This document shows, piece by piece, positions 36,947 through 50,166 of a DNA stretch of 64,000 nt. Origin of the DNA: Rhipicephalus microplus (taxonomy: Eukaryota > Arthropoda > Arachnida > Ixodida > Ixodidae). The stretch is from NCBI RefSeq assembly GCF_043290135.1, contig NC_134701.1, positions 204,845,601 through 204,909,600 on the forward strand, in the 5' to 3' direction. A program made the position numbers and the translations under genes. The notes beneath the pieces are model-generated. The model did not search any database and had not been told where the DNA came from. It worked only from the letters and a program-made list of their open reading frames with translations. How positions within the stretch are numbered: position 1 is the first letter of the stretch; every line of letters starts with the position of its first letter.

Positions 36947-37130
36947 AGACTGATACTGCAGCTATTGGAGTAGATACGGCTGCTGAACTCATAGACCATG
37001 GTGGTGATGTCAGCTCTTCTGAAACAATCAGTAAGTCTTCCGGAGGCAGCTGCTGCTCAACTAGGGCGAGAAAGGCATCACCACCGCTAACAGAAACCTC
37101 ACCCGTACCGCAGTCGACGAAAGCGCCACA

Positions 37131-37403
37131 CTATTGGAGGAAGTCAATGCCGAGAATAACATCATGTGTGCACTGTTTCAGAATCAAGAACTCAGTTGGG
37201 AACGCCTTTCCCGCCAACAACACGTTCGCGGCACATAGTCCTACGGGTTGAAGTATATCCCCACCCACGCCACGACATCTACCAGAATCCTGATAGGAAA
37301 ACATAACTTTGCGGCCTAAGCTATCTTTAAACGAACTGCTCATAACAGAAACTGTGGCACCAGTATCCACTAAAGCCATTGCACACAATTCATCTATTGA
37401 CAC
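37131..37403 (-). pseudogene. Gypsy aspartic protease, truncated by stop
   Basis: A retropepsin fold is evident from the active site MALVDTGATVSVMSS and the distal HDVILGIDFLQ. Both motifs are intact. A TAG stop follows directly after GIDFLQ, where the conserved downstream sequence otherwise continues in frame (CGAFVDCGTGEVSV). It would cleave the Gag-Pol polyprotein; here it is cut off from the rest. Confidence 0.8.
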
Positions 37404-37488
37404 ACATATCCGGTTTTGTCCATCGTAACTGGCGGAGGTATATGAAGTGAATCCTGTTGTGCGACCTCACCTCCATAGGCCGCGCCGG

Positions 37489-38858
37489 CTAGTTTTCCGG
37501 TGGTGGTGGTGGCGACCGCCAAAGTAGAGGTGAAAGAGAGCGATGCGTTCGGCCAGGAGGATGTGTCAAGCTACGGTCAGAAGCGGGAGAGGTTTCACGC
37601 CAGCTCTCTTGTCGTAGGGTTCTATTGGGATACGTGGACCACCAAGGATCATCATAATTGTGGCCACTACGAGAAGGTCTCAATGATGGCTCGTATCTCG
37701 ATGTCATCTCTCTCTGCCGACGTCAGAAACGAGCAATGTGTCCTGGAGCACCACAGTTGTAGCACACAAGAGGTTGACGATATGCACTTTGGAAAGCATC
37801 ACGAGGGCGTAGTGACACAGGTGCGTATTCGTTCGGGTTCTGATAGGCGGCGGCCAGCTGTCAAGGGTAACTGAAGCGGCGCTGGTGCCTGGTGTTTTGG
37901 TAGTGACTGCGATGCAGCGTCGGTGGTGTGCCAGAAACGTTGTGATACTCCTTGATGCCTGCTGCAGCAATAGAAACAGGATGCTGATGCTGGTCTGGAA
38001 CCCGCAAGGGTGTAGCTTCGCAAGGCGTCGCACGAATGTGTCGACTGAGTTCTTCACGCACGATCTCACGTATTGTAGACGCCAAATCAGAAGGCCCGAA
38101 GTTGTCAATACTCGCTACAGTGGTCACATTAGGCAATAGACCGAAATTAGGAGCAATTCGCCTCATTTTCAGCGCCTCAAACGTGCGACAGTGCCGTATG
38201 ACATCAGCTACTGTACCAATGCTGTCTTTGCCGATAAGAAAGCGATAAACATGCTTTGCGATGCCCTTCAACAGGTGACCGACTTTGTCCTCGTTGGACA
38301 TGCAAGAGTTAGCGGTATTGCATAGTTTCAGGATCGCCTCGATGTACATCGTACGTTTCGCCTTGGACCTCGGTTCTTTGCAGCACCGTTTGTTCTGCCT
38401 GCTTCCTCTTTGTCACGGTGTCCCCGAAACACTCCTTGATTTCGGACACGGAAGCCTTCCCACGTTGTAAGGGCACCCTCATGGTTCTCATACCATGTGA
38501 GCGCCTTGTCGCTCAAGAAGAACACCACGTTAGTCAACTGAGCTGCCACGTCCCAAGAGTAGTAGTTGCTTACCCGCTTGTAAGGTTTGAGCCACTCGTC
38601 CACGTCCTCACCAGATTTGCCTACGAAAGGACGGGGCTTTATCAGATGCTGACGCTGCCAAAGACCAGCCACGGCTGAGATCGGTAGTAAAGGTGTTGCT
38701 GGAACTGGTGTTGCAGTGCCGTCAGCTGCGGGGTTCAGGGATCCGTCTTCACCTGAAGCATCTCGACCACCAGCAGTAACGGGGGTAGCCCAGCAATGCG
38801 GTGGCTTCGGCGTAGCACAGGTTGTTGCAGAACCGTGCTGCTTGGTTAGGTATCCCAC
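37489..38858 (-). pseudogene. Gypsy Gag (capsid and zinc knuckle), broken
   Basis: Gag is spread over several frames. 38328-38858 holds the start of capsid (FVGKSGEDVDEWLKPYKRVS, then LTWYENHEGALTTWEGF). 38309-38491 holds CFGDTVTKRKQAEQTVLQR. 37861-38349 holds CMSNEDKVGHLLKGIAKHVY and the linker. A nucleocapsid knuckle CYNCGAPGHIARF is encoded just upstream of 37725, but its fourth ligand cysteine codon has become TGA (37725-37723). The same frame continues as an Arg/Ser/Pro-rich tail to 37489. It cannot make a functional nucleocapsid. Confidence 0.8.
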
Positions 38859-38874
38859 ACCTCCACGATAAAAC

Positions 38875-39126
<252 letters not shown>

Positions 39127-40273
39127 ATTTTTATTTAAAAGAACCTGCTGTGACCAAAAAACTGAAAGTTAAACTACAAGCAAACAATGCACGTTGTACG
39201 TAAACTGATAGCGGTGAACAGACCATCGGCCATCGATAAACTGACAACCGCTGTAGCACATCGGCATTCACGCTTATGCCATCGAACATTATAGCGTTAT
39301 CGCTAGCGGCCACGTAATTTCAAGAAGAAACTCAGATGTTCGTCATGGGGCGTAATCACATTGGAAGGTGCTAAGATTATATAATTGGTTCGCACTCACT
39401 CAGCGTGAGCCTCGTGGCGTTTCAACATGTAAGTACGCCGTAACATAAAATTTGAAAGAAAGGCGGGAGTGTGGCAATGTGCATGCGTATTCGTTATTGC
39501 AGAAAGCCGTTTCCTTGCAATTTCAGAGGTGCCGTATGAAAAAAACTAAATTCGGGTAAACTTTGTGAACATTGAATGTGGCTCGCATTTGCGAAATATT
39601 CATGATGAGTTGTTGTGCGAGGAAGGCAATATTACGAGGTGCCTAAACGAATGTATGGAGGTCTATATTAACGCTACCACGAATGTCTTGTAACGTACTG
39701 CTGTAAACTGTCATGACTGCTGAGTTTCCCCTAGGAAAAAGAAGAAAAACAATGTCCAATGAGGCAAAAGGGCGAAGGTGACAAAAAAGCTATTGCAAGC
39801 GTCATTGTGCGGCTCGGTTGCTGTTGGTGCTGGTACAATCATAGGATGCAGAAAAAAGCTACTTACCAGGCGCGCATATACTACGCCCCGTATGGTGGCA
39901 GGCATCGACGTAACGTTATAGTACTTGCTAATCTACATAAAGATTCGGCAAAAATATATTGCACTGCTTCCTCAATTTCGGCCTTCCTTCACCATCGCAA
40001 AAAAAAAGAACTTAAGGCTGTTGGGCATTGGTTTTTCAATATAACAAAACTTTGCTGACAACGCGGAAATAAAAGTGCAACGCATAAGGCAAACGTAGAA
40101 AACTCGTTCTAAAGTGCAACAAATATTAAGGGTAAAGCTCCTGAGGCCGTTGGTCGTTCTCTACTCCGTATGTGGTATGTAGCCACCTCTTGATGATGAC
40201 CTCCTCAATACACGGCATTGTGTGTATGTGCTTCAGCATAATATAACAAGAAGGCGTTTATGGTATCCACAGC
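39127..40273. other. Non-coding DNA, nothing recognised
   Basis: No gene motif. A stretch near 40128-40150 (TAAGGGTAAAGCTCCTGAGG) resembles the hairpin-like repeat end at 46452-46475. Confidence 0.5.
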
Positions 40274-40867
40274 ATATCCACGGAGTGAATGATGATGAGT
40301 TGGGCGAAGCGTTTGCCCGTCCGTCCATGTGCCAAACCATCTGTGCCTCTTTCCGTTCATCTGTCGATGCGTCTTCTGTCCGTCAATCCACCAGTCCGTC
40401 TGTGCGTCCATTCGTCTGTCTGTCTGTTCGTCCGTGCGTCGATCCAACCCTGCTTCCGTTCGTCCGTCCGTGCTTCTGTCTGTCCGTCCATCTGTGAGTC
40501 GGTCCGTCTGTCTGTCTATTCATGCTTCCGTCTATCCGTCCGTGATTCAGGCCGTCCGTGCTTCTATCCCTCCGTCCATGCGTCCATCCGTGCTTCTGTC
40601 CGTCCGTCTGTTTGTCTTTCCGTGCTTCCGTCCATCCATCGTCCATCCGCCCATGCTTCCATGAATCCGGTCATCCACCCATACGACCGTCCGTCTGCGC
40701 ATTCGTGTGCGTCCATGCATCTGTTTGTCCGCCCGAGCGTCCGTCCATGCGTTCGTCAGTCCACCCATGCTTTTGTCCATTCGTCCGGACGCAGGGATGG
40801 ATGGACACACGGATGGACGGATAAATGAATGCTTTGCCCCACTCTTCATCATTTACTCCGTGGATAT
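40274..40867. mobile_element. MITE-like element: 37-bp terminal inverted repeats around a degenerate TCCGT array
   Basis: The left arm (40274-40310, starting ATATCCACGGAGT) and right arm (40831-40867) are inverted repeats matching at 33 of 37 positions. The 520 bp between them is a degenerate array of TCCGT, CTGT and TCCAT words, which flips to the complementary GGATGGAC form close to the right arm. No transposase is encoded, and long Cys/Ser/Arg-rich frames across it are array artefacts. No target duplication is obvious. A non-autonomous DNA transposon or fold-back element is the best guess. Confidence 0.7.
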
Positions 40868-41300
40868 GGTGTGATTTTTTGACGTATCTAAATTCTTCTA
40901 AATGTAAGCGAGCATTAAAGCTATGCTCGAATATTTTTTATATTTGAAGACATAGATAATTTAGCTGCTTCTATGAATTAACTCACTTATTTAATGGCAA
41001 GTTTGGCACATACCAGCCGGCTGCTGCATTCGAAACATTTTAACCACATCTTCCTAAATTATAAGGGAGCGTCAGCAGCTCCCTTACGCTTTCTTGCTAA
41101 GATATCCATTTTGGTCTGGCACACCAAGTGCATAAAGGGATTCTGGCGCATACCCCTTCCACGAGCGGCTATGTATGCAGGTATGTGCTAGTATGCGGCT
41201 ATGTGCTATACGAGGCTGGTGGAAAGGATTTCTTGACGCATGCTAGCGCATTGTGTTTGCACTGCGCTGAAGTCCTCCTGTACCAATTTAGGCGGCTACC
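40868..41300. other. Non-coding; unclassified
   Basis: No gene. Contains AGGGAGCGTCAGCAGCTCCCT (41065-41085), an imperfect hairpin. Confidence 0.45.
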
Positions 41301-41662
<362 letters not shown>

Positions 41663-43351
41663 CGGTAAAACTGCGACCTGTCGCAAATGACGCAAAGCGA
41701 AAATTACGTGGTTTAGCTACATGGTACCCGTTTACTCTAGCCGCCCATGTTACCTATGTCTCCCGAGTCTGTGATTGAGCTGCGTTCAGCAGCACGAAGT
41801 GGTGATGCTGTCACCTCCTCTGTCTTTTTGCTTTTTGCCCAAGCCTCTTTTTTTTCTCTCGGGGCTCCCAGCACCATCCCCAGGTACGTACTACATAGCC
41901 CATTGAATTCAATACGCTGGCGGCCCTAGGCTTCCTGCAGTCATTCGGAGCTGAACGGCGGGTCCAGTAGATAGGCGCTGAGGGATTTGTCCTCGCGTGC
42001 TCACTGGCAGTCACGGCCTACTCATTTCGCAATCTTGGGTACGTGTTTAAGCGGAACAACTCGTAATTAAAGTGGACTGATGAATCGGCCCCACTTTATT
42101 CCGCGCGCATGTCGTTCACCTGGCATTGTCCATCCCCTGTAGTTTGTGCTAGCCCGTACGCCCGCGCGTGTGCGTTCAACCAGATTTTCTCATTTGCATA
42201 GTAGCTTTCTTGAACACCAATGGAGTGGCTTGGGTATCATGGCTCCGCTGAATGCCCGAGGTCAATAGGAGAGTCACAAGTCCTGTTGCCATGTAAAGTG
42301 ATTGAGTTGTGGTCTTCGTCGCACTGTTACCCAACAGCTTGTGATCCCTGTCGTGTTGTTGCTTTCTTGTGGTGTTTTCCGCTCTATACTACCAGTATAG
42401 TACATCAGATTTCTCTATATACATTGCAAACAATAAAGGAGTATAGAAACTTTGTCGGCTGCATTCCTAAACAGTTGCTTATGTCTTCTCATAAACAGTG
42501 AACGTCCTGTTTTATAACAATATTGGAATTGGTTCATCGGGCTAATAGGAAGGCGATAGCTCATTCCGTAAGGTGAATTGTATACCATAACCTATTGGAG
42601 CTCTGTTTCTTCATGCAGCACCCTGCTACATATTTTCCTCAGTCTCGCATCATCAGTAAGTCAAGTATGCAGACTTTCCGAGCGCGGTCTGTGAATTTCC
42701 TGCTGCAATAAATCGACGTTAAAACCAGTTTATTTATTGAGCAGTGAGGTAGTGAAACAGAAGCATGAATTGGTGCCGACAAGACTAAAAAAAAAAGTGA
42801 GGCATATCCAGGCTAGTGGTGCCAGGTCAGAAGAAACTGCACCTCTTGGTGCCGTGCCTTGTTTCTCTTTTTTTAATCTTTATTTTGCCCTCTCCCTGTT
42901 CTTCAATTTTCTTTTGTATTGTGGTCTCGTTTTTGTTGCTGTTTCATTCAGTTTCTGTACTTCTTTCTTTCTCTTCGGTTTCTTTCTCGCACGGTCTGTA
43001 TTTTTAACCTCCTCTTTTTTCCTATCTCCTTTTCTATTTCATTCTTCTGCTTTGATTCCCTCTCTTCCTTTCTGTCTTGCTGCTCTTTCGCATCCTTCTT
43101 GCGTATGTTTTGTTTATACGTCTCTCTCTATTTCTTTAGCTTCGAAAACCGGGGGTGAAAGACACAAGATCAAAAAACCGACAACGGCTCGCGCTTTTTT
43201 TTCTGTCTTTTCCGCGCTGTTCACGCAGTATGGAATACCAACCAGCCCGGTAACATACGTTGCTTTCATTTCTTGCTCTGTCGTTCTATATTTCTGTATT
43301 TTTAGTTCTTTTTTGTATTTATTGTTCTTTCTCTGTCTCTTACACTCTCTA

Positions 43352-43398
<47 letters not shown>

Positions 43399-46300
43399 AC
43401 TCGATTTCTCACCCATAAAAGTTATTGCATAGAACGCCTGACAAATCAGCGCATATGCACTGAGAGAGAAGCATAACGTGAAGAAAAGGACAAAGAGAAC
43501 GCGAGACATCTTCACATAATAACGCTCAACTTGTTTGGTCACTGTTCCAATTAAAGGCAGTTTCACAATTGTGAAGTCTGCGCAGGAGAAGAAAGTGGAA
43601 ACTAAGTCAGCGAGGTCAGAGAGACGCACGTTCGATTAGCTATCCTATGCTGATGAAAACAAAAGTAGCGTCAAACAGATGTGAACATAGAAAGAAGCGA
43701 TCGTGCGAAAAATTCACGTTAGCTAAAGCTACACTGCAGCGTCTCATAATACTGCATACAGGATCTCAAGCTTATCATGTTTCACTGCAGATTGTCAAGC
43801 CACGGTGGCTTGCAAATACTGGGCGTAGGACATCCTGTGTCTATTGTGCAGACTCAGCACGTGGAGATTTAAGCTTGCTTACAAACGATCAGCTGGAGAA
43901 GACATATTTTCTTTTTTCGTATCCTCTTTTATCCATTTTAAATTATCCATTTATTTTACTTTGCATTCTTCTGTCAATTGCCTTTCCTTCATTACTTTTG
44001 TTTAAAATTTTGCGAGATTTCTTCCTCTAACGCGGATGCAAACAAGCCTACTCTAATGGGTGTGCATGCTGGACCAACATGATGAACCAGATCTCCTAGA
44101 GGTAACATTAGCGAGTGCATAGGTGGGCCTAGTAGGGACGAAGGAGCTTTTGATGTGAGCTTGCCGGCATGCCATGCCATTGCCACTACCCATCATTAAC
44201 GAGTACGCGTCACAAAAATACGGTTAATCCCAACACTAGGCGCATTATATGGGCACATATGCACGGTGATGTGATAGTAGAAGCGAACATTTTGACAGCA
44301 ATAGCAATTGCCATATTGAAAATATAATAAAATTAAGTTGCTAGATTGGTGGGGTTGGTACATAATTGAAAATTTCAAAAAAAGCAGAATGTCGGACAAA
44401 CCACTGAGGTAGACGAATGACACTTCACAACCGCATAAAAGACGGCTCTTTTTTATCACACCAGACACAGCAGAAACCAACATACCAAACACCATGAAAA
44501 ACGTTACAGAGAGTAATTTTGGCGCATATACTTGAAGCATAACCTCATTGATTTCATGTCAGATGGAAACGTTTGTAATATTTCTTTTCACTAGCGCCAT
44601 GATTTCTTTCTTACGAAAACTGATGCTCGTAGAGAAGAACCAGCTGTATGCACTGGTAGGTAATGTTCGGAGTACATCAGCAATAGCAAGGTCTCGTTGG
44701 CGTGACTCCACGTCATCAGAAACTTTCTACTATGTTGAGTGCCATTGTGAAAGCTCGCTTCTCCGCAGAAAGACTAATCTGCAGGTTAAGCATATTTTCA
44801 GGGATGAAGGGCATTTGTTCTGAAGGGAAAAGTACGGCTTGCCTTAAGTGCGAACCCATTTCAGCTTGCAGTTTCTTGAAGGCTGTCTTTTTTAACCTTA
44901 TGACTGCGTTGAAAGACCTCTGTAACAAGGCGTGTTCGACCGCAGGAATTCTTATTTGTACACGCCAATTCGTTATATGTGGCGTGAATTAGGGTCCCCA
45001 CTTCAAAAAAAAAAAAGAAAAAGAAACAGGTTAATATACTGAGTCATAAAAATTTTGTTCTCCACTGATTAAAGCTGCTTTTGGCAAAAAAACGAATTTG
45101 CTTCTGTGCAGTATTACGAGTTAATGTCCAACCACTGCCGTCCCGACACCGTCGACGTACACAGTTGCTGTGGCATGAGGTCATGGAGAGAGGAGATATA
45201 GACTAGAACCAAGTCAAATCGTACTGCTGCTTCGCGGGCAGCCTTTCTGTAGCTCGCTGGCACTCTCACAAGTCTAGCCCTGTAGCTCAAGCTTACAATT
45301 GCGTGCGCCTGCGCTTTCTGACCAAATTGGCTTGGCCCAGGAAAGAGAGCAGCCCACTGCATGATCACATTTTCCTTTACAGTGAAAGTTGTCATGAGAC
45401 CACAACAAGGGTTTTGTGCACCATAGTTTTCTGCCGCCGGTGCTCGCAGCCACTATCGCACAAAAATAATTTAGTAAATAGGATGAGGACAAAGAAGCTG
45501 CGAAACTACTGAAAGGAAAATTATCGCCGCATGCTTAGGTAAATTAACGATCCCCACCACCATTTTTCAGTGTCAAAGTGTGCACCGGCTGGGTGAATTT
45601 GCTTCGAACGCATGTAGGACGACAATTGCTAAGGTAACGTTTTTTTTTAAGGACAAGCAGGCAATCCTTACCATTTCACATCAGTTGATAAATACTGGCT
45701 TCTCTATTAGAGAAAAGTTTTCGCCAGCAACACGACTAGCAAGCAGGAAAGGGCTTCAGTTTGCCAGCGAATGAAATTGTCCTTTGAAACTTAATGTAGA
45801 GACTTATTATCGACAATACTACGTGTATCTCTAACACTTGTACTAACACCTTCGTTACTGCTAGCTAGCTAGCTGCCGATGCACGCAATGGTAGTATACA
45901 GCGGCCTTCATGTGCTCCTTTTCTTTCTGTATCAATTACTAACATTGGCAGTTTGTTACCTAAACCTGTTTTTCTTTACTCGTATCTTGATAATAGTACA
46001 TCTGAAGTTCTATCACTAACCTATACTTGGCTACACGTTGACGTACGCGACCCAGAGTTAATTGCACCTCAAATCTATTCTGCATGTTAATGCCGTGACC
46101 GGGCATATAAGAGGAGTTGCGGTGTGCGGTTATCCATCAAATGAGCTGTATCTTTCTTTCTTGTTGACCCTGACACTTCCCTTGATTTAGTTTGGGTCGC
46201 TTGTCCTACCTGATCCGGAAAACTACTGATGGGCATATGCTATCGCCGACCTTATTCGGACCGTCTTTTCGTATCCAAATTTCACTTTAGTATTTCCAAG

Positions 46301-46440
46301 GCTCTTTTTCCACCAGAAAAACCTGATTACTTGGTGATCTTGATTTCTTGATTAACTCTTCATGCGTGCAGTGTGTTATAAGAGTTCATTGAGCTCTGTC
46401 TTGACTTCTATTCAACCCAGCTCGTGGCAGAGCCCATTGG
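41663..46440. other. Non-coding; pyrimidine-rich block and short simple repeats
   Basis: No gene recognised in about 4.8 kb. 42860-43400 is strongly pyrimidine-rich, ending in (CT)n and (GT)n at about 43353-43399; the 231-codon frame across it is a composition artefact. The remainder has short frames without domains. Confidence 0.5.
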
Positions 46441-46451
46441 GGATAACAATA

Positions 46452-46640
46452 TTTTTAAGGCGAAGCTCCTTAAGACCTCAGGATGTCCGCCGTCTCCCTG
46501 TCTGTCCGTAACACGTCTTCATCTGTCTGACATTTCTGAACCATTTTCCATGTAACCTTCAACTTATAAACAACAGAGGGCATTGGTGGTAACGGTTTTG
46601 CATGTAACCTTCAACTTATAAGCAAGAGATGGCGCTGTGG
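46452..46640. repeat. Hairpin-like repeat end plus 52-bp tandem duplication
   Basis: At 46453-46474 TTTTAAGGCGAAGCTCCTTAAG is nearly palindromic. Downstream ATGTAACCTTCAACTTATAA occurs at 46550 and again at 46602, giving a 52-bp tandem duplication followed by AGAGGGC or AGATGGC variants. It is probably part of a dispersed family I cannot name. Confidence 0.5.
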
Positions 46641-46856
46641 TTAATTGTAGATGTGATGGCGCTGCTGTCAACGCTATACATATATATATATATAACCACG
46701 TTCCATATCACACACTCTCCGTTGCAAACTGGATTATAGCAGGCCTGATGTGGGGAAAAAGATGCGTTAACATGAGTAGCACAGTGCTATTTAACACCGA
46801 AGGAATGACTAGACATCACACAATGCAAGTTTACTTACGAGTAGCTCAGTGATTGC

Positions 46857-46930
46857 TCCATCGTGTTGATTGATTGATTGCCCCTTTATCCTGGCGCAAC
46901 CCACCTAGGGGGATCAGCCATTAAACGAGC
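46857..46930 (-). repeat. LINE 3'-end fragment
   Basis: On the minus strand it reads GGCTGATCCCCCTAGGTGGG, TTGCGCCAGGATAAAGGGGC, then CAATCAATCAATCAAC. The GATCCCCC...GTGGGT...GCGCCA order matches the 3' end of the LINE at 60333-60364. The ATCA-repeat tail marks the 3' terminus. The copy is severely 5'-truncated. Confidence 0.65.
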
Positions 46931-48984
46931 GGTGCCTTGCTACATAAATGAACTTGTTCATAATTGTCAAATGGTAAGTAATAAATAGTTTTAAAATAGT
47001 TTTTGTACTCCTCCGAAATGAAAAAGAAAGAAAATGCCAAGAAATTAATAAACATATTTGATTTTGATAACATTTAAATTGATTTTTCTAGAAATAACAA
47101 GGAGATAACTAAATTTTTGGAAATATTTTTAATTCGATGAGCTCAGTGTTCAATTGGTCACGTCTTTCGTAGAAAATCCCATTCGGCCTCGCAAAAGCTC
47201 GTGTGGCGAAAACCCAGAGCGCTAGCCCTAAAGGAAAGAAGAACCAGAAGGTATAAACCTAATCTCAAGCTTCGAAGCGGTTCGTACAAAAGTCTTTCCT
47301 CTGATCGGTGAATAATATGCACGTTAGAAAGAAGCGAGATATAGAGAGATATATCATTGCAATGGAGGTATAAAGGGGGCTGCACTAGACGAGACCATTG
47401 TAGGTCTATGTAGACCTGTGTAGACATGTGCAGGTTAAAGGGGGGGGGGGGTACTCAGCATCGTATTCTGGTACCTGATATTTCGGCCCTTCTGGGGGAG
47501 AACCATCGATCTTTCCAACAACAATTGAGGTGAGGGAACTCGGAGGCTAAGAACGCAGACTAGGTGAAGCTGTCCGTCGTGGACATTTTTCAAATTATGC
47601 CGCTGTTACAAACGCCGATGTCAGCAAAATACACAATATAGGATCATTATGAGATGCAAGTGCGATTGCATCCGCATCTTCAGTGAAAGGCAAATCTTTG
47701 TGCCCTGGTACTCACAACAAGTGAATAATGCGTATATGTCTTAGAGCAAGGGAATAAAATACTTCTAAAGAATGTCAAAATTTTGATGCAGTTAAAAAAG
47801 AAACAGATAGGTAGGCTGTCTGTCAGAATGGACGCTGAAAGCATCCTCCCAAAGTGCATTGCTGATCTGTCGTTTGAACTTAACTGCTGATGATTTGAAA
47901 TACATGAAGACTCAGACGCTGTCAGTCGCAATCAGTTTTAACCCTGGATTGGAACGCAGCAAGAAACTAGTTAGTTCATTTTGTTAGACATCTGCAACAA
48001 ATTCGTGAAAAAGTCTTGGAAGTAGCGTACAACCAAGCCTTTAAAATAAACGTTTTGCAGTGTTGTGACAGCCATAAAAAATCTCCTTTTTCAAAAAGAG
48101 AAATAGGAGAAAGGTTAAGATGAAGCATTTTTAGTTTGCAGTGAAATGCATCCTTGGGAGAAATGTAGACAATCACTCTTCATGGTTCTTTAAGCAAGCG
48201 GATTGTGTTATCAATAATACATGCAAAAGCAGCTAATTATTTCTTCTTTTTTTAATTCAGAACTGTAAATACGTAAATCATCAAGAAACACTCACATGTA
48301 TTCAGCTATAAAATAGCAGAGAGGAAGAAAACCTAATTAGAGACTGGGTGATGAACCAGAAAAAATTAAATGGTTAACAACCATGTACTGCCAAAGAACA
48401 GAAATTATGTTGAGATAATAAACCATCGATGCCGAGTTCAATCGGCACAAGACATAAAATGCCAATAATACACTGATAACTGACGTTTACGAACAAGCTG
48501 GATAGAGGGAACAGAATCAGGTGCCGATGGGTAGGTGGGTAGGTGGCTAAAGGTACATAAATACATTATTAAGCGCCTGAGAAGCTTGTGCGAGCAAGTT
48601 CACGACGTTGACAGGTCAACGCGCACTGCTTGCTGTGTTGCCCTTCTCACGATGAATATCGTTTGAACATCAGCGCTAATTATTCCTTTTTCACTATTCT
48701 TCATGGTAGCGCCAGTCTCACAGCATAAAATTTTCCGAAATTAAGGGATGCAGAGAGAAGGGTGGGGGGGGGGTGAGAACAAGGACTTTTGCTAAAAGTG
48801 GCAAAACAAGTGTTTATAGAACAAGCAAAAGCAGGAAGGAAATCTGAAACCAGCGGTAAGCAACGACTGCAGCAATCAAGCGCATCCAATACACATTTTA
48901 AAAAATTATGCTGCGCGAAACAAAAGACACGTGAACGAAGAGGACAGGGCGATTACAGCTTCGTTCTGATGCCTCATTTTGAAC
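46931..48984. other. Non-coding DNA, nothing recognised
   Basis: AT-rich, with short poly(G) runs at about 47440 and 48767. No gene or bounded repeat was identified. Confidence 0.5.
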
Positions 48985-49038
48985 ACATTTATAGTTTTAA
49001 ATGCAACACATTTCTGAGCAAACTTTGGTGACTTTGAG

Positions 49039-49040
49039 CA

Positions 49041-49121
<81 letters not shown>

Positions 49122-49122
49122 C

Positions 49123-49157
<35 letters not shown>

Positions 49158-49179
49158 CTCTATCTATCTGTCTGTCTGC

Positions 49180-49211
<32 letters not shown>

Positions 49212-49229
49212 TTGTTTGTTTGTTTGTTC
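49039..49229. repeat. (TCTA)n-(TCTG)n-(TTTG)n compound microsatellite
   Basis: About 30 TCTA units grading into TCTG and TTTG units, inside E copy 4 at the position of the GATA segment of copies 2 and 3. Confidence 0.95.
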
Positions 49230-49423
49230 AGCCGCCTGCGAATTTTAGCTGTTCTCGTCATCTCAATAATGGTATCGATACCAAAATTTGTATGGCTTAA
49301 CATGACTGCATGACGACCATATTTTACTTGTGATAACATGAAAATCATGACAAGTATGTGATGAATGTAATGATTTACATTTCATGATCGTGGTACTCTT
49401 GCGGTAGCATCGCTCACATGGTA

Positions 49424-50166
49424 TTTGTTCTAAAGAGGTGTACAGTGACTTCAAATCCGCAGTCAGAGGCTTTCAAAAGGGCCGCATATCAACACAGGCA
49501 GCCAGGATCTTGAACAGTTCCACCAGCAATACGATTGTCCCTCACGCCATACATTGGTTCTCCGCGCATGTCGGCTCTGTAAACGGCGTTGCACTGAACC
49601 CGAACGAGTCGGCCCACACAGCAGCGCGCGCGCTCACTGGCCAAACTGCTCTCGATCTGGGCGACTTCTCCAGTGCCGACGACGCGGGACATAAAGACAC
49701 ACCTACTACACACAACGAGATTACCAAGTATTACTGCATGGCAAGGCGGGCATTCCCAATGGCAAATTCAAAACGCAATAGAGCACGGGCCCTCTCGTTT
49801 CGCCTACTTCAAACCCATTCGTACCCGTCTTTAGCATACCTTAATGCAATTTATCCTCACAAATTCCGCGATGCCGCCTGTGCCGCTTGCAGACAGACCG
49901 CTACATTAGCACACATGTTTTGGGAGTGCGGGTCGCCTGGACCGACCTATAGCAAACCCGAGTAGGATGAGCTTCTGTGCAGCCCAGAACTACAGGACCA
50001 AACCTGGCTATTTAGTGTGCCCGCGACAGGGCCGTCAGACTAGACCTGCTGGTCCCCACGTGGGAGTGGCCGGGTGACGCGTGGCAACCTCAGCGTCTGC
50101 ACTGGACTCTGATAACGTTGTTCTCACTCACTCACTCACTCACTCACTCACTCACTCACTCACTCA
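49424..50166 (+). pseudogene. 5'-truncated I-like LINE: RNase H tail and C-terminal zinc finger
   Basis: The frame 49438-49965 reads the end of an RNase H domain (HWFSAHVGSVNGVALNPNES, with the usual His, Asn and Glu/Ala region). A C-terminal zinc finger follows (CAACRQTATLAHMFWECGS, CX2CX7HX4C). A TAG stop at 49963 interrupts sequence that continues in the same frame (DELLCSPELQDQTWLF). The insert ends in a (CTCA)n tail (about 50126-50166), typical of a LINE 3' end and the seed of that microsatellite. It is nested within E copy 4. Confidence 0.75.

Noticed and set aside
40205..40852. Long overlapping Ser/Arg/Cys/Pro-rich frames on both strands
   Set aside because: They follow the TCCGT/CTGT array of the inverted-repeat element; every frame is open because the array lacks stops.
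43353..43399. Branchpoint-polypyrimidine-like tract as a splice acceptor
   Set aside because: It is a plain (CT)n(GT)n repeat with no coding exon after it.
42737..43432. 231-codon Phe/Leu/Ser-rich frame
   Set aside because: Pure pyrimidine-rich composition with CT and GT repeats at its end; resembles a membrane protein only because of base content.
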